A DNA stretch of 41,049 bases. Source: Pseudohaliea sp964438205. GTDB taxonomy: Bacteria; Pseudomonadota; Gammaproteobacteria; Pseudomonadales; Halieaceae. The notes beneath the pieces were generated by a model. That model was not told the origin of the DNA. It was given only the letters and a program-made list of their open reading frames with translations, and did no database searches. The stretch covers positions 1 to 41,049 of the forward strand of contig CAYTJQ010000028.1 of the NCBI GenBank assembly GCA_964438205.1. The letters are read 5' to 3'. A program made the position numbers and the translations under genes. This document shows positions 23,902-32,438 of the stretch, in pieces. Within the stretch, counting starts at the first letter, position 1, and the number at the start of each line of letters is the position of its first letter.

Positions 23902-24327
23902 TTAGTCGAGCGTGATGACCATGGCGTTGGCGGCGAAGCTGATCACGTCGCCCACCTCCAGGGTTTTCTCCATGGTCAGGGGGGCATGAAGAAGCAGGTT
24001 CCCGCTGGTGCTGGCGTCGTAGATCCCGACGTGGGTGATGGTGATGGTGTGGGACGAGTCGGCATCACCCACGGCGTCGAAGGTGATGGCCGAGGAGTTC
24101 TTCGTCTCGTTCTTGCCGTCGGTGTTCACGCTCGGGCTGGTCCAGCTGCCGGTGGGGATCCGGGTGTACCAGTCCTCGCTGACCTCATTCTCGGTCGTGT
24201 TGTCATCGGTAGGATCGGCGGTGAACAGCGCCATGTGCAGGTTGTCCGTCGCGGGGGCGGTGAAGTCGGTCCCGCGCAGGACGGCGTTGATCAGCTGCGC
24301 CTCAAGGTAGTTGGACAGGGCGGCCAT
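23902..24327 (-). CDS. Conserved beta-sandwich phage tail-fibre-type protein (141 aa)
   Basis: The N-terminus MAALSNYLEAQLINAVLRGT is followed by LHMALFTADPTDD, EVSEDWYTRIPTGSW, NSSAITFDAVGDAD, ITHVGIYDASTSGNLLLHAP, and a final strand (GDVISFAANAMVITLD). It matches a widespread family of ~140-residue proteins annotated as 'phage tail fiber protein'. In that family, 'THVGIFDAASGGNLLFHG' is the hallmark. It is likely a virion surface or tail component. It sits between the neck adaptor genes and the repetitive 401-residue protein. Confidence 0.78.
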   Translation of the reverse strand: MAALSNYLEAQLINAVLRGTDFTAPATDNLHMALFTADPTDDNTTENEVSEDWYTRIPTGSWTSPSVNTDGKNETKNSSAITFDAVGDADSSHTITITHVGIYDASTSGNLLLHAPLTMEKTLEVGDVISFAANAMVITLD

Positions 24328-24339
24328 GGTGGGCTCCTC

Positions 24340-24945
24340 CTAGACTGTGAACGGTCGGGTCTTTACGTGGGTGAGGGCGTTGGAGTGCCCCCGCTCGGCG
24401 GCGATGCGGTGCCTCGCCACCTCCTGCTGGTACTTCTGCCGGTACAGCTGGGCCCGCTGGGGATCACTCCAGTCGCTGCGCTGCACCAGCAGCCGCGAGA
24501 GGGCGCCGTACACCAGGGCCTCCCGGGCTTCGTCGGCGATCCAGTCCGGCAGATCCGTGGACGAGGACGCCGGGAACAGGGCCAGCGACACGGCCAGCGC
24601 CTCGCCGCCCTGCTCGGGGGTCGGCGTGAGCCGCAGCACCTGACCCTGCTCCAGCCAGTAGTGCGTGGGGTGGCTGCCCGAGTGCGTCTGCCGGGACGGT
24701 TCCGGGTGAAGCTCTCGCCCGTCCGCCGTCGCCCGCAGCACGGCGGTCACCGCCGATCCCGGGGTCAGGGCCAGATAGACGTCCGACCGGCCGGCCTTGG
24801 TGGTGACCGGGGGCTGGTCGGAGCGCCAGATCTGCGTCTGCCGGCAGAAGTCCCGGGCGGCCTCCCTGATTGCCCTCTCCACTACAGGAGACGGGGCGGG
24901 AGAAACCTCCGGGGCGATCTCCGGCTCGAGGTCGAGGAAGTCCAT
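24340..24945 (-). CDS. Putative neck/head-tail adaptor protein (201 aa)
   Basis: The protein has an acidic Pro-rich N-terminus. The pattern PVVERAIREAARDFCRQTQI, then WRSDQPPVT, strand pairs ending RLTPTPEQGGEALAVSLALF, LPDWIADEAREALVYGALSR and a final basic helix (YRQKYQQEVARHR) is that of podoviral connector/adaptor proteins. The next gene has the same overall plan. Head-to-tail joining is inferred. Its ATG follows the previous gene's TAG directly. Confidence 0.65.
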   Translation of the reverse strand: MDFLDLEPEIAPEVSPAPSPVVERAIREAARDFCRQTQIWRSDQPPVTTKAGRSDVYLALTPGSAVTAVLRATADGRELHPEPSRQTHSGSHPTHYWLEQGQVLRLTPTPEQGGEALAVSLALFPASSSTDLPDWIADEAREALVYGALSRLLVQRSDWSDPQRAQLYRQKYQQEVARHRIAAERGHSNALTHVKTRPFTV

Positions 24946-25551
24946 CTACTCCCCTCCCCCGCCCACCAGGCGGGCGAACTGCTGGTAGTGGGCCGCCGCC
25001 TTGTTGGCCTGCTGCTCATCGGTCTCCGACGACAGGGCCCGGTAGACCACGTATTCGGCCAGGGCCGAGGCGTAGGCATCCGGGATGGCGATGGGGTCCG
25101 ATTCGCTGGACAGGGCGGGCGGCTCTGCCGAGTAGGTGATCTCGACGTACTGCGAGCCGGACAGCGGCGGATAGAGGCGGAAGCGCCGGGGGGAGGCGCT
25201 GGGCATCCAGTGGCGGGCCTGCTTGGCCGCCCGGGCGGGCGTGGCCCACGACGGGTCGGCGGCCGACAGGGTGGCCTCGTCCACCGGCCGGATGGACTTG
25301 CCGGACTCGGTGCCATCGGTGCCCAGGTTGCGGTGGACCCCGATTACCCGCAGGGCTCCCGCCGGGGCGTCCTGGTCGACGCCCTGGCTGCACTCCATCG
25401 GCTCGGTGACCGTGTAGAGGGAGCTGTTGAGGGTGATCGCCTCCCGCTGCCCATCGGCCACGGCGACCAGGAGGTCGGCCCGCGGCCACCGGACGCCGCC
25501 CTCGTCGATGAGGGTCTGCGCCGCCCGGTCGATGATGGCCCCGGCCTGCAC
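24946..25551 (-). CDS. DUF6682-like phage adaptor protein (201 aa)
   Basis: The gene begins at GTG 25551. The N-terminal helices MQAGAIIDRAAQTLIDEGGV and RWPRADLLVAVADGQREAIT, followed by FRLYPPLSGSQYVEITYSAE and IPDAYASALAEYVVYRALSS, match the DUF6682 group of virion adaptor proteins. The terminal 'AHYQQFARLVGGG' helix is also typical. It has the same architecture as the following 201-residue gene, and both sit between the capsid and tail blocks, as expected for stacked neck rings. Confidence 0.75.
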   Translation of the reverse strand: MQAGAIIDRAAQTLIDEGGVRWPRADLLVAVADGQREAITLNSSLYTVTEPMECSQGVDQDAPAGALRVIGVHRNLGTDGTESGKSIRPVDEATLSAADPSWATPARAAKQARHWMPSASPRRFRLYPPLSGSQYVEITYSAEPPALSSESDPIAIPDAYASALAEYVVYRALSSETDEQQANKAAAHYQQFARLVGGGGE

Positions 25552-25554
25552 CGG

Positions 25555-26007
25555 TTACCCCCGAACGTCGAAGGCGAACCGCCGGGCGGAACGCTCGCGG
25601 TACTTGGTGCTGCCGTCCTCGTTCTGGCCGCCGGGCTCCATGTGGGTGACCACGGCGTCGTTGAGGATGTTGTAGACCGCCCGGGGCACCTCGACCTCGG
25701 TGTCCCGCTTGATCTGGTACATGGTCCCGTTGAAGCCGACCTTCACGTCGGAGGAGTCGTTGGCGTCGCTGTGGACGACGATCCGCACGCGGTCCTGGTC
25801 CTTGGCCGCCGCCTGCTTCTCGGCGTCGGACAGAGGCTGCTCGTCGGCGAGCTGCTCGTCGGCGGAGGCCTCGGTGGCGTCCTCGCCGGTGAGCATGGTG
25901 ATGAGATCTTCCTTGCCGGTGCGGGCCTTCACGGTGAAGCCGTGGTCCTCGGCCCGCTGAGCCAGTTCATCCTTGGTCAGGCTCTCGAGTTCGCTGCGCT
26001 CGAACAT
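25555..26007 (-). CDS. Capsid-associated protein with SAP/HeH-like N-terminus (150 aa)
   Basis: I start it at ATG 26007 (MFERSELESLTKDELAQRAE): GGGAGA lies 7 bases upstream and the longer open frame runs through a terminator hairpin. Residues 5-35 (SLTKDELAQRAEDHGFTVKA) form a HeH/LEM-like helix-extended-loop-helix. After an acidic linker the C-terminal domain (KVGFNGTMYQIKRDTEVEVP, then RAVYNILNDAVVTHME) matches small structural proteins found after podoviral major capsid genes. Possibly a head-decoration or head-completion protein. Confidence 0.68.
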   Translation of the reverse strand: MFERSELESLTKDELAQRAEDHGFTVKARTGKEDLITMLTGEDATEASADEQLADEQPLSDAEKQAAAKDQDRVRIVVHSDANDSSDVKVGFNGTMYQIKRDTEVEVPRAVYNILNDAVVTHMEPGGQNEDGSTKYRERSARRFAFDVRG

Positions 26008-26021
26008 GGGGTGTTCTCCCA

Positions 26022-26047
26022 TAAAAAAAGGGGCGCCGAAGCGCCCC
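26022..26047 (-). terminator. Strong intrinsic terminator after major capsid gene
   Basis: Minus strand: perfect 7-bp stem GGGGCGC / GCGCCCC closed by a TTCG tetraloop, followed by seven T residues. It lies 33 bases after the capsid stop and directly before the ribosome site of the next gene. It would yield abundant capsid mRNA with reduced downstream readthrough. Confidence 0.92.
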
Positions 26048-26079
26048 AAGAAGGGGTGGGTTAAGCGGTCAGGGACCGG

Positions 26080-27072
26080 TTAGAGGTCGGTGGCGCCGAC
26101 CTCGAGCCGGATCATCCAGGCGTCGTTCAAGATCACCGCGGTGTGATAGGCCTTCCATCCGACGTACCCGCGCTGACCAAGCGGGTCCGCGCTGGAGGGG
26201 TTGTTGGGGTTGACCACGGAGGGGGTCACCGCGCCCTTGCCCTTGAGCGGAACAAGGCCGTAGGCGTCCTTGGCGACCACGAGGATCGGGTAGACGTCGA
26301 CGTTGTCGCCACCCTCGCTGACCATCCCTTCGATGGTGGCCGAACCCTCGCCCTCCCAGGGCTGGAAGATGGTGGACGACAGGAACCGGATGTCCTCGGT
26401 CTTGCCGATCTCGGCCTCCCAGGGCGAGAGCGAGCCGTACTGCTCCACCGGCGTGAAGCCGGGCAGCTCCCGGATGTCGTTCTCCAGGTCCGGGTGGACG
26501 AACGCGATGTAGCTCTGGGCCACGTTGACCGTCTCGAACGACGGAGTGGAGCGGATCACCTTGGTGATCTTGCTCGCGTTCTGCCGCTTGAGCGCCCGAG
26601 TGGCACCGCGCAGGAGGTTCTTGCTCACCGGCGTGTTCACGTCGCCGCGGGAGGAGCCGTTGGCGTACATGACGTTGGTGCCGGCCTTGAGGGTGTTGAA
26701 CCGCACGGTCTCCAGCATCTGGGCCTGCTGCTCGCCCAGAAGATCCACCGACTCGTTGAGGACGGGGTCCTCGTGGGTGTCGGCGATGACATCGCTGATC
26801 TGCACCAGGTTGCCGTACTGGGTCAGGGTCGCGGTGACGTCGGTGCTGCTGAGGGTCTGGGCCGTCGGGGTCACGCCCTCGGAGAGGGAGTTGGGGGACG
26901 GGTCCAGCGCCTCGTACCGGCGGAACTTGACCGAGTCGGTCTTGTTCTTGGGCAGCGGCTTGGCCTGGCCGAAGTTCTCGATGACCAGGTTGGGGATCCC
27001 GCGGCGCAGCATCTCCTTGGATGCGTAAGCGGCGGTACGGGGGGAAATGTCCCCGTAGGTGGTTTCAGCCAT
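26080..27072 (-). CDS. Major capsid protein, N4-gp56 family
   Basis: The 330-residue protein follows the family closely: TAAYASKEMLRRGIPNLVIE at the N-terminus, 'F-G-Q-x-x-P-x-P-K-N-x-x-x-x-x-K-F-R-R-Y' next, then EGVTPTAQTLSSTDVTATLT and QYGNLVQISDVIADTHEDPV. Near the middle are AQSYIAFVHPDLENDIRELP and the strand around EIGKTEDIRFLSST. These mark the HK97-fold N4-gp56 capsid family. It forms the icosahedral shell. An AGAGGTAA ribosome site precedes ATG 27072. The scaffold gene lies just upstream and a strong terminator just downstream, consistent with very high expression. Confidence 0.93.
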   Translation of the reverse strand: MAETTYGDISPRTAAYASKEMLRRGIPNLVIENFGQAKPLPKNKTDSVKFRRYEALDPSPNSLSEGVTPTAQTLSSTDVTATLTQYGNLVQISDVIADTHEDPVLNESVDLLGEQQAQMLETVRFNTLKAGTNVMYANGSSRGDVNTPVSKNLLRGATRALKRQNASKITKVIRSTPSFETVNVAQSYIAFVHPDLENDIRELPGFTPVEQYGSLSPWEAEIGKTEDIRFLSSTIFQPWEGEGSATIEGMVSEGGDNVDVYPILVVAKDAYGLVPLKGKGAVTPSVVNPNNPSSADPLGQRGYVGWKAYHTAVILNDAWMIRLEVGATDL

Positions 27073-27100
27073 GACTGATTACCTCTTCAGATTTCGGATG

Positions 27101-28036
27101 TCAGAACTCTTCCCAAGCGGCGTCGAAGTCGTTGGTGGGTCTCGCTTTGGGCGGACCACTGCTGCGACTCTTCACCGCACGCGCCTTGGAGGCGCCGGCG
27201 GGCTTCTGGGCCTCGGAGGGCTCGGGCTGCTTGCTGGCCTTGTACTGGCTCAGTAGCTCGTTCACCTCCTGCGCGGATCCCTGCTCCACTACCTGTCGCG
27301 CAGCCGACGCGGCGTAGGAAGGCAGCGAGTCGAGCCATTCGCCGAACTCGGGGCTCTGGTGAATCTCGGCGGCGTCGGGGTGCTCGCTGAGAATCGCCTG
27401 CTGATGCTGCGCTGCCTGCGCCTCCTGCCGTGCCTGCTCCAGCGGGGCAATGCGCTGGTCCACGCGGCCCACCGCCTGCTCGGCGATCTCCTGGGCGCGC
27501 TTGTCGACCCACTCCGCGATCTCTTCCCCGTACTCCTCCTTGACCCGGGCGCGGAGGTCGTCGTCCTGGGAGCCGGTATCCGAATCCGGGCCGTCTCCGC
27601 CTTCGTTGCCGGTCTGCTGGGCGCCGGCGGTCCCCTGGGTGGCGGTGTCCGGCTGGGCCGGGCCGCCCTGGCCGCCCGCTTCCTGCAGGCGGCGCTTGAG
27701 CTCTTCGTTCTCTCGGTGGAGGGCGGACAGCCGCCCCTCCCACGACTTCATCTTGTTCTCGCGCTCCCGTAGCTTCTCCAGCTCTCGCTTGAGCTCTTCG
27801 GGATCCTCTTCGGTGTCGTCGCCGCCCTCTTCGCCGGCCGGCTCGTCCTCGCCTTCCGCGGCGTCTTGCTCGGGGTCTCCGCCCTCCTGTTCGCCGTCGG
27901 AGACCCGCTGGTTCTCCTCCTCGGCGGCCGGGTCGTCTTCCTGCTCGGCCTGCGTGGTCGGCTCGTCCTGTTCGGCGGCGTCCTGGGGATCTTCCTCGTC
28001 CCACGCCGTATCGAACTCGTCTCGCTCGGCAGTCAT
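27101..28036 (-). CDS. Scaffolding-type protein (311 aa)
   Basis: The N-terminal half is extremely acidic (DEEDPQDAAEQDEPTTQAEQ onward). A coiled coil (EELKRELEKLRERENKMKSW ... LHRENEELKRRLQEAGG, ~75-120) and a helical C-terminal region ending in a short basic segment (KSRSSGPPKARPTNDFDAAW) follow. The basic tail could contact the inner capsid surface. Position between portal and capsid and composition are those of podoviral scaffolds. Start overlaps the preceding stop (ATGA). Confidence 0.85.
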   Translation of the reverse strand: MTAERDEFDTAWDEEDPQDAAEQDEPTTQAEQEDDPAAEEENQRVSDGEQEGGDPEQDAAEGEDEPAGEEGGDDTEEDPEELKRELEKLRERENKMKSWEGRLSALHRENEELKRRLQEAGGQGGPAQPDTATQGTAGAQQTGNEGGDGPDSDTGSQDDDLRARVKEEYGEEIAEWVDKRAQEIAEQAVGRVDQRIAPLEQARQEAQAAQHQQAILSEHPDAAEIHQSPEFGEWLDSLPSYAASAARQVVEQGSAQEVNELLSQYKASKQPEPSEAQKPAGASKARAVKSRSSGPPKARPTNDFDAAWEEF

Positions 28037-28221
28037 TCGTCCAGCTCCTTCAGGGCTGTTGTCAGATACTGCGCCAGGCGCTGGAGGCCGGGGACTTGCT
28101 CCGGCGCTTCGCTGACCAGGCGCTCCTTGATGCCTTCGAGCTCGGATTGCAGCCCGTCACGGACGGCGATCCGGCTCGGCTCGTGCCTCTTGAGGTAGGC
28201 GATCCAGGGGCGACAGCTCAT
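28033..28221 (-). CDS. Small portal-capsid interval protein (62 aa)
   Basis: The gene is joined by ATGA overlaps to portal and scaffold. The sequence is mostly helical and charged (RIAVRDGLQSELEGIKERLV, AQYLTTALKELDE), with one Cys near the start. No family is recognised. Conserved coupling suggests an assembly cofactor. Confidence 0.65.
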   Translation of the reverse strand: MSCRPWIAYLKRHEPSRIAVRDGLQSELEGIKERLVSEAPEQVPGLQRLAQYLTTALKELDE

Positions 28222-30410
28222 TGGCCGACTCCTTCCGCACGGGCGGCCAGGCTCCCGCCCCAGCCCTCAGCCTCGGCGCGCTCCTGGGCGGCTTCGGCGG
28301 CGGTCTTCGCGGCCTCGGCCTGCTCGGTCATGGTTTCGGCCTGGGTGTGCGCCGTCTCGGCGGCGGTCTTCGCGGCCTCGGCCTGGGACTTCTGCGCCTC
28401 CATCTGCAGCTTCTGCTTCTCCAGCTCCACGCGCTCGCGCTCGAGTGCCAGCTTCTCCTTCTCGATCTCCAGCTGCGGATCGGGCTGCTGCTGGCGCTTC
28501 TGGCGCTCCTGGTCGTCGAGGAGGAGGTCATCGGGGAGATCGTGGGCCTCCAGCCGGCGGCGCAGGAGTTCGTCCCAGTCGACCTTGTTGGCGTCGGGCA
28601 GGCTCGTGGCCTGGGCGGCGAACTGGTCCAGCCGCTGGGCACGGATCTCCTTCTGCACCAGGGAGGCGCTTCCCCGGGCCTCGATGTCGTAGTCGCCCTT
28701 GGCGGTCTCGTCGTCGCCGTAGAGCATGTTCCAGCGGTACATGGCCTCGATGAACGGCCGCGTGATCCCGTCGTCGAACGACCGGGCGAGGTCCTTGAGC
28801 TCCACGTTAGCGGCGCCCATCAACATCGACAGGCCGGAGGCCGTGCCCTGGGCGCCGTTCTGAGTGGGCTGGCCCTCCATGTAAGACGGGACGGTGTGCT
28901 CGTGGGTCCACTGATCCGAGAGCTGGATCAGGGAGAGGTATTCGTTGATGTGGGAGCTGATGGGCAGCTCCCGGATCGCCGGGTACTGCGCCTCCTGACC
29001 CATGCCCGTGCGGTGGAACACGCGGCGCGGGTAGACGTTGGTGGCATCCTCCCCGGGCGCTAGCAGCGAGGTGTTGACCTCGAAGACCGGCCCGGAGGCA
29101 ATGGCGGCGTTGTCCAGCATGGCCCGCGTCGCCGCGCAGGTCATGGCCTGGTCGTCGCGCATGAGGGACGGCACGCCCAGCCCCCACAGGCTCGTCTCGT
29201 CGGCGTCGAACAGGAAGGCGTGGTAGGGGTGCTTGCGCGGGCCCGGGGCCGGCGAGACCACGGCCTTTACCACGAACCGGCCGCCGACGATCCAGACGTT
29301 GGCCCACAGCTCCTCGACCTGGTCCTCGGCGTCGCTGTCGTACTGGACCAGATCCTCGGGGTCGACCACGCCCCAGTATTCCAGCACCTCGTACCGGCCC
29401 TGGGCGCCGGAGACGGAATCCCGCTCGCCCAGACTGCGCAGGTCCTGATCGTGCTCCTGGTCGGTGCGGTCGCCATCGGGCGCGGAGCGCACGTACTGGA
29501 TGATGGCCTCGCCGTCGAAATCGTCCCGCTCGGCCAGGGCGATGAGGTCGTGCCGGGCCATCTCGTGGCGCTGGAAGACGTAGCGCACGTCCGACCAGTC
29601 CCGGGCGGCCATGTCGGGGTAGATGTCCCAGACGCTGACGCTCTCGATGTAGGGCTTGAGTTCGGTTTCGGCCTGCTGCTCCCAGCCCTGCTCGCCCGGC
29701 CGGAACCGGGTGCGTTCGCGCTCCTCGACCATCGGACCCTTGAGGATCCCGGTGCCGTAGATGCAGCCGCTGCGGATCACGTCGCCGCCGACGATCTCCG
29801 AGTAGCGGGTCTCGGCCAGCTGGTCGTCGATCTGCGTGCGCATGCGCTCGGCCCGGTCCTCGGCCATCCGGCGGCGGGCGGCGTCGATGTCGATCTCTTC
29901 GGGCTGGGGCGGCTGCTGGCCTTGGGGGTTGCCCCCCTGGGGACCGAGACCCTGGGGCTGGCCCTGTTGCATGCCCTGCCCCATCCCCTGGGGCTGGCCG
30001 CCCTGCTGTTGCAGCATCGCCTGCTGCCGGGGCATGGCCTGCTGGGCGCGAATCTTCTGCGCCTGCTCCTGCAGCGCCTGCTCGTCCTCGGGCGGCAGCA
30101 CCGGCTCGGGTGTGGGGTTCAGGGTCCAGTTGCGGTCATGCGCCGGCGGGAACAGCATGTCCCGGAGCCGGGCAGCGATGGTGGTGACCTTCTTCCTCGT
30201 GGCAGGCGGGAAGACCTGGCTTCCGTTCTCCGGCATCGCCGCCTTCTGATTCGGGGTGTACTCGCTGCGGTACTGGTAGAGATCCCGGAGCCAGCGATCC
30301 TCGGTGTCCCGCCGCTGGGGCTTGGCCTCCTGCTCCCAACGGGCGTGCAGGGTGTGGCCCAGGGTCGATAGCTTGTCGGCCATCGAGCCCTGCTGGTCGC
30401 CTTCTGCCAT
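28218..30410 (-). CDS. Portal (head-tail connector) protein, 730 aa
   Basis: An AGGAGC ribosome site precedes ATG 30410. The N-terminus 'R-R-D-T-E-D-R-W-L-R-D-L-Y-Q-Y', then ATRKKVTTIAARLRDMLFPP, HDRNWTLNPTPEP, IVGGDVIRSGCIYGTGILKG and YIESVSVWDIYPDMAARDWS, is typical of the large podoviral portal family of Bcep22-like and related phages. It forms the dodecameric ring through which DNA is packaged. Residues ~130-190 are a Gln/Gly/Pro-rich insert. The last ~130 residues are a long coiled coil of E/K/A repeats (LEIEKEKLALERERVELEKQ). Follows terminase, precedes scaffold. Confidence 0.88.
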   Translation of the reverse strand: MAEGDQQGSMADKLSTLGHTLHARWEQEAKPQRRDTEDRWLRDLYQYRSEYTPNQKAAMPENGSQVFPPATRKKVTTIAARLRDMLFPPAHDRNWTLNPTPEPVLPPEDEQALQEQAQKIRAQQAMPRQQAMLQQQGGQPQGMGQGMQQGQPQGLGPQGGNPQGQQPPQPEEIDIDAARRRMAEDRAERMRTQIDDQLAETRYSEIVGGDVIRSGCIYGTGILKGPMVEERERTRFRPGEQGWEQQAETELKPYIESVSVWDIYPDMAARDWSDVRYVFQRHEMARHDLIALAERDDFDGEAIIQYVRSAPDGDRTDQEHDQDLRSLGERDSVSGAQGRYEVLEYWGVVDPEDLVQYDSDAEDQVEELWANVWIVGGRFVVKAVVSPAPGPRKHPYHAFLFDADETSLWGLGVPSLMRDDQAMTCAATRAMLDNAAIASGPVFEVNTSLLAPGEDATNVYPRRVFHRTGMGQEAQYPAIRELPISSHINEYLSLIQLSDQWTHEHTVPSYMEGQPTQNGAQGTASGLSMLMGAANVELKDLARSFDDGITRPFIEAMYRWNMLYGDDETAKGDYDIEARGSASLVQKEIRAQRLDQFAAQATSLPDANKVDWDELLRRRLEAHDLPDDLLLDDQERQKRQQQPDPQLEIEKEKLALERERVELEKQKLQMEAQKSQAEAAKTAAETAHTQAETMTEQAEAAKTAAEAAQERAEAEGWGGSLAARAEGVGQ

Positions 30411-30419
30411 GGATCGCTC

Positions 30420-31940
30420 CTAGTAGCCGGCGGAGGTCGCCGGCTTGAAACTTCGCTGTTGGGGGGCTGCGGCGGCCTGCTGGCGCACCGGCTCGGCGAA
30501 CGTCAGCGCGAGGGCGTCGCCCTTGTCGGGGCTGGAGACGCCGCGCTTTGCCATGTCCTCTTTGCGCTCCAGCCACATTCGGCCGCTGGAGTCGTGGCCG
30601 TGCTGCGGGGCCACCAGGTCGGTCTGCAGGTCGTCCTCGTCGGGGATCTCGACGGACTGGCGCGTGATCCACGCCGCCATCTCGCCCCAGATCTCGCTGC
30701 GCTTGTCGCGGTAGCGGTCCTGGTCCCGGGCCCGGCCGCCGAACTGAACCTCCACGACGTTCGGGACGCCGATCTCGCGGAGGCGGTCGATGACGCCGCC
30801 GCCGTAGCCGCCGCTCCCGTCGACAAAGATCGCGTCGGGCTTGTGGGTCTGCGCCAGACGGGCGACCCAGCCGGCCACGCTCATCAGGTCGGCGTCCTGG
30901 CGGGCCACGGTCATCCAGGCATGGCGACCCTGGCGCAGGGCGATGGCGCTTCGGTCGGTTCCCTGGCGGGCCACGTCGACCCCCATCACCTTCGGGCCCT
31001 GGGAGACGGCCTTGGTCCGCCTGGCAGCGCCCACCACGTCGGGCGTGATCAGCGGGTGCGAGTGCGGGCTCTGGAACGCCTCGACCGGGGTGGCCGGGTA
31101 CTCCTGCTTGAATATCCACAGCTCGCCGGCGAACTCGTCGTCGATCTTCCGCCGGCGCCAGTAGAGTTGCGCCGCGTCCAGGCCGTAGGAGTCGGCGTAG
31201 GCGGCCTCGTCCTCGTCCGGCTCCCAGCCGGGCGGCGGCTCGATGCGGTACTCCTCCTGCCAGTGCCACGGCACGAAGACCGGGCGGTAGTCCGATGTCC
31301 CGCGCTCGGCCGCCTGCCAGGTCTGATGAAACAGCTCGCCGACGCCGTTGGCCGTCGACTCCAGGATGATCTCGGTGCCCTCGGCCGCCTCCCCGGAGGG
31401 GATGGCCTGGCCGAGGCCCGCCATGTGATCGGCCTGGTTGACCCAGTGCGCGACCTCGGACCCGTGGAAATACTGGAACGTCCCCGACCGGCCGGTGGCC
31501 TTGGTGCGGGCGGTGCCCACCGCGTAGCCGCTATCCAGCCGGTCGAAGTAGAGTTCGGTGGTACTGGACCGCTTCGCTCGGGGCTTGAGGGCCGACGGGC
31601 AGTGCTCGTGATACCGCCGCGCCATCTCGAACAGGTTGCGGGTCGCCGCGTCCTCGTGGGTGAGGACGTAGACCCTTCTGCCCGCGCCGCCGGTTACGAG
31701 CCAGTAGAACCGGCCCTGGACGTAAGTGCTGAATCCCTGCTGCCGGCCCTTGAGGCCGATTGCCCGCACGAACCCGCGCTCCTCGCGCTGCTCCTCGATG
31801 GCCTGGTGGAGGTGGCGCTGGGCGCGGTTGAGCTCGAGCTGGGTGACACCCGACTTGCCCCGGATCTGCAAAGCCCGCGGCGCGTAGTACTCGAAGTCCG
31901 AACGGAACCGCCGCAGGATCTCCAGCGCCTCGTCAGCCAT
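30420..31940 (-). CDS. Terminase large subunit (506 aa)
   Basis: This is the ATP-driven DNA-packaging motor. The N-terminal ATPase has a degenerate P-loop region (AIGLKGRQQGFSTYVQGRFY, ~60-80), then RRVYVLTHEDAATRNLFEMA, a Walker-B-like FQYFHGSEVAHW and coupling EIILESTANGVGELFHQTW. The C-terminal RNase-H-like nuclease shows VMGVDVARQGTDRSAIALRQ, DAIFVDGSGGYGGGVIDRL and SSPDKGDALALTFAEP, giving three acidic metal-ligand positions. Its start overlaps the small-subunit stop by 8 bases. Confidence 0.93.
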   Translation of the reverse strand: MADEALEILRRFRSDFEYYAPRALQIRGKSGVTQLELNRAQRHLHQAIEEQREERGFVRAIGLKGRQQGFSTYVQGRFYWLVTGGAGRRVYVLTHEDAATRNLFEMARRYHEHCPSALKPRAKRSSTTELYFDRLDSGYAVGTARTKATGRSGTFQYFHGSEVAHWVNQADHMAGLGQAIPSGEAAEGTEIILESTANGVGELFHQTWQAAERGTSDYRPVFVPWHWQEEYRIEPPPGWEPDEDEAAYADSYGLDAAQLYWRRRKIDDEFAGELWIFKQEYPATPVEAFQSPHSHPLITPDVVGAARRTKAVSQGPKVMGVDVARQGTDRSAIALRQGRHAWMTVARQDADLMSVAGWVARLAQTHKPDAIFVDGSGGYGGGVIDRLREIGVPNVVEVQFGGRARDQDRYRDKRSEIWGEMAAWITRQSVEIPDEDDLQTDLVAPQHGHDSSGRMWLERKEDMAKRGVSSPDKGDALALTFAEPVRQQAAAAPQQRSFKPATSAGY

Positions 31941-32433
31941 CGGATTCAGCGAGCCGGCGCAGTTGCGCCTCGTAGCTCTCGTCGCTCTCCTGCTCGTCCA
32001 GCCGGTACATCTGGCGCTGCAGCGGGATCAGTCGCGCCGCCGCCTGGCTCAGGTCGCGGTAGCACGACGTGCGCTTGGGGAGGTCGAGTTCGGCCATCTG
32101 CACTTCCTCAAGCAGCGCCTCGCCGAGAGCGAGCAGGCGACCCATCTGGCCGCGCTGCATCTGCTCGACTTCGGCGCCGCGCTGGGCGAACTGCTGGACA
32201 ACCTCTTCCTCGTCGTAGTCCGCGTTGGAGGTGCGGACTTCCGTGCGGACTGACTCCGTGCGGACTCGCTTGGAGACCTCTCCACCAAGGTCGCGCTGCC
32301 AGCCGTTGTCCTTGGCCTTGTTGCGGATGGCCTTGTCGCTGACGCCGTACCGCCGACCAATCTCCCGCACGCTGAGCTGATTGGCGCGGTACTCCTTCTC
32401 GACCGCTTCCCAGTCAACGTCCTTGGAGGCCAT
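31933..32433 (-). CDS. Terminase small subunit (166 aa)
   Basis: The N-terminal ~45 residues hold a helix-turn-helix of the kind in small terminases: YRANQLSVREIGRRYGVSDK followed by AIRNKAKDNGW. A short linker (RVRTESVRTEVRTSN) and a helical oligomerisation region (VVQQFAQRGAEVEQMQRGQM ... RDLSQAAARLIPLQRQMYRL) follow. It would recognise phage DNA and recruit the large subunit. The linker is encoded by three direct repeats of GTGCGGACT, a possible packaging-recognition element within the gene. Confidence 0.88.
   Translation of the reverse strand: MASKDVDWEAVEKEYRANQLSVREIGRRYGVSDKAIRNKAKDNGWQRDLGGEVSKRVRTESVRTEVRTSNADYDEEEVVQQFAQRGAEVEQMQRGQMGRLLALGEALLEEVQMAELDLPKRTSCYRDLSQAAARLIPLQRQMYRLDEQESDESYEAQLRRLAESDG
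32231..32266. repeat. Three GTGCGGACT direct repeats within terS (pac candidate)
   Basis: Copies lie at 32231-32239, 32243-32251 and 32258-32266, 12 and 15 bases apart. The 15-base step puts the third copy out of register with helical phasing. They encode the RVRTESVRTEVRTS linker of the small terminase. Several headful phages keep the pac site inside the small-terminase gene, so this is a candidate. The repeat could instead reflect a peptide repeat. Confidence 0.4.
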
Positions 32434-32438
32434 GTTGG

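Noticed and set aside
26008..26049. Upstream start (ATG 26049) for the post-capsid gene
   Set aside because: It would translate through the terminator hairpin; ATG 26007 has a GGGAGA site at the right distance.
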